Positions 7,340 to 7,437 of a stretch of 7,437 nt of DNA are shown piece by piece. Each line of letters opens with the position of its first letter. Position 1 is the stretch's first letter. The DNA comes from Alphaproteobacteria bacterium (GTDB lineage: Bacteria; Pseudomonadota; Alphaproteobacteria; G02398745; G023898745). Location of the stretch: positions 1 to 7,437 of the forward strand of contig DAHXKW010000001.1 in the NCBI GenBank assembly GCA_027366195.1, written 5' to 3'. Below the pieces are notes generated by a model that was given only the letters and a program-made list of their open reading frames with translations, made no database searches and was not told the origin of the DNA. The translations under genes and the position numbers were made by a program.

Positions 7340-7437
7340 GCGGCGATAAGGTTATAGAGTTGCTCGAAGGGATTTTTGTTATTTTGCTTCCAGGTCAGAT
7401 GCAAAGATATGAGTCGCTCTAGGAATCTATCACCCCT
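7336..7437 (-). CDS. C-terminal end of an unidentified gene, possibly an insertion-sequence transposase (partial)
   Basis: The minus strand is open from the window edge (7437) to a TAA at 7336-7338 and encodes 33 residues, including RFLERLISLHLTWKQNNKNP and the ending FEQLYNLIAA. The composition (aromatic, basic and leucine-patterned, ending in a helix) is protein-like. Its stop codon lies inside the last bases of the convergent Rpn-like gene, an overlap of four bases. The short fragment cannot be assigned firmly. A transposase C-terminus is a guess from its look and from the nearby end-like sequence GTAACCGTTCACCC (7308-7321). A chance ORF is possible. Confidence 0.4.
   Translation of the reverse strand, partial: RGDRFLERLISLHLTWKQNNKNPFEQLYNLIAA

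Overview
The window is AT-rich DNA with good Shine-Dalgarno sites, ordinary codon structure and no introns, so it is bacterial. Three things suggest a Gram-negative bacterium living in or on a eukaryotic cell, possibly a protist symbiont: a large filamentous-haemagglutinin/CdiA-like exoprotein, a protein with a eukaryotic-type U-box, and an Rpn/PD-(D/E)XK transposase-like protein with a signal peptide. I think of Holosporales/Paracaedibacter-like Alphaproteobacteria first, with amoeba-associated Bacteroidota, Chlamydiae or Legionellales as alternatives. This assignment is inference; no rRNA or housekeeping gene is present.

Layout: (1) 2-3292, plus strand: the C-terminal 1096 residues of a very large exported protein that enters from the left edge. 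It has a haemagglutinin-like beta-rich part, a polar linker, a helical middle region and a C-terminal LHH-type HNH/Endo VII nuclease domain. (2) 3289-3747, plus strand: a 152-residue SUKH (SMI1/KNR4)-like protein that overlaps the toxin stop by four bases (ATGA). Together these form a polymorphic toxin-immunity pair. (3) 3748-4078: a gap with a small minus-strand ORF with a good ribosome binding site, and a cluster of helically phased CATG motifs. (4) 4079-5656, plus strand: a 525-residue protein with a central U-box (E3 ubiquitin ligase fold) and an unrecognised Trp/Gly-containing C-terminal domain, probably a host-directed effector. (5) 5663-6130: the apparent remains of a minus-strand gene broken by two frameshifts. 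(6) 6122-7339, plus strand: an Rpn-like PD-(D/E)XK protein with an N-terminal signal peptide. (7) 7336-7437, minus strand: the C-terminal end of another gene, perhaps an insertion-sequence transposase, whose stop overlaps that of the Rpn gene.

Taken together this looks like an accessory island: a contact-dependent antibacterial toxin with its immunity gene, a candidate ubiquitin-pathway effector, and mobile or decaying DNA at the right side. The toxin and immunity genes form one translationally coupled unit. The U-box and Rpn genes appear to be separate transcription units. No tRNA, rRNA, CRISPR array or convincing rho-independent terminator was seen.
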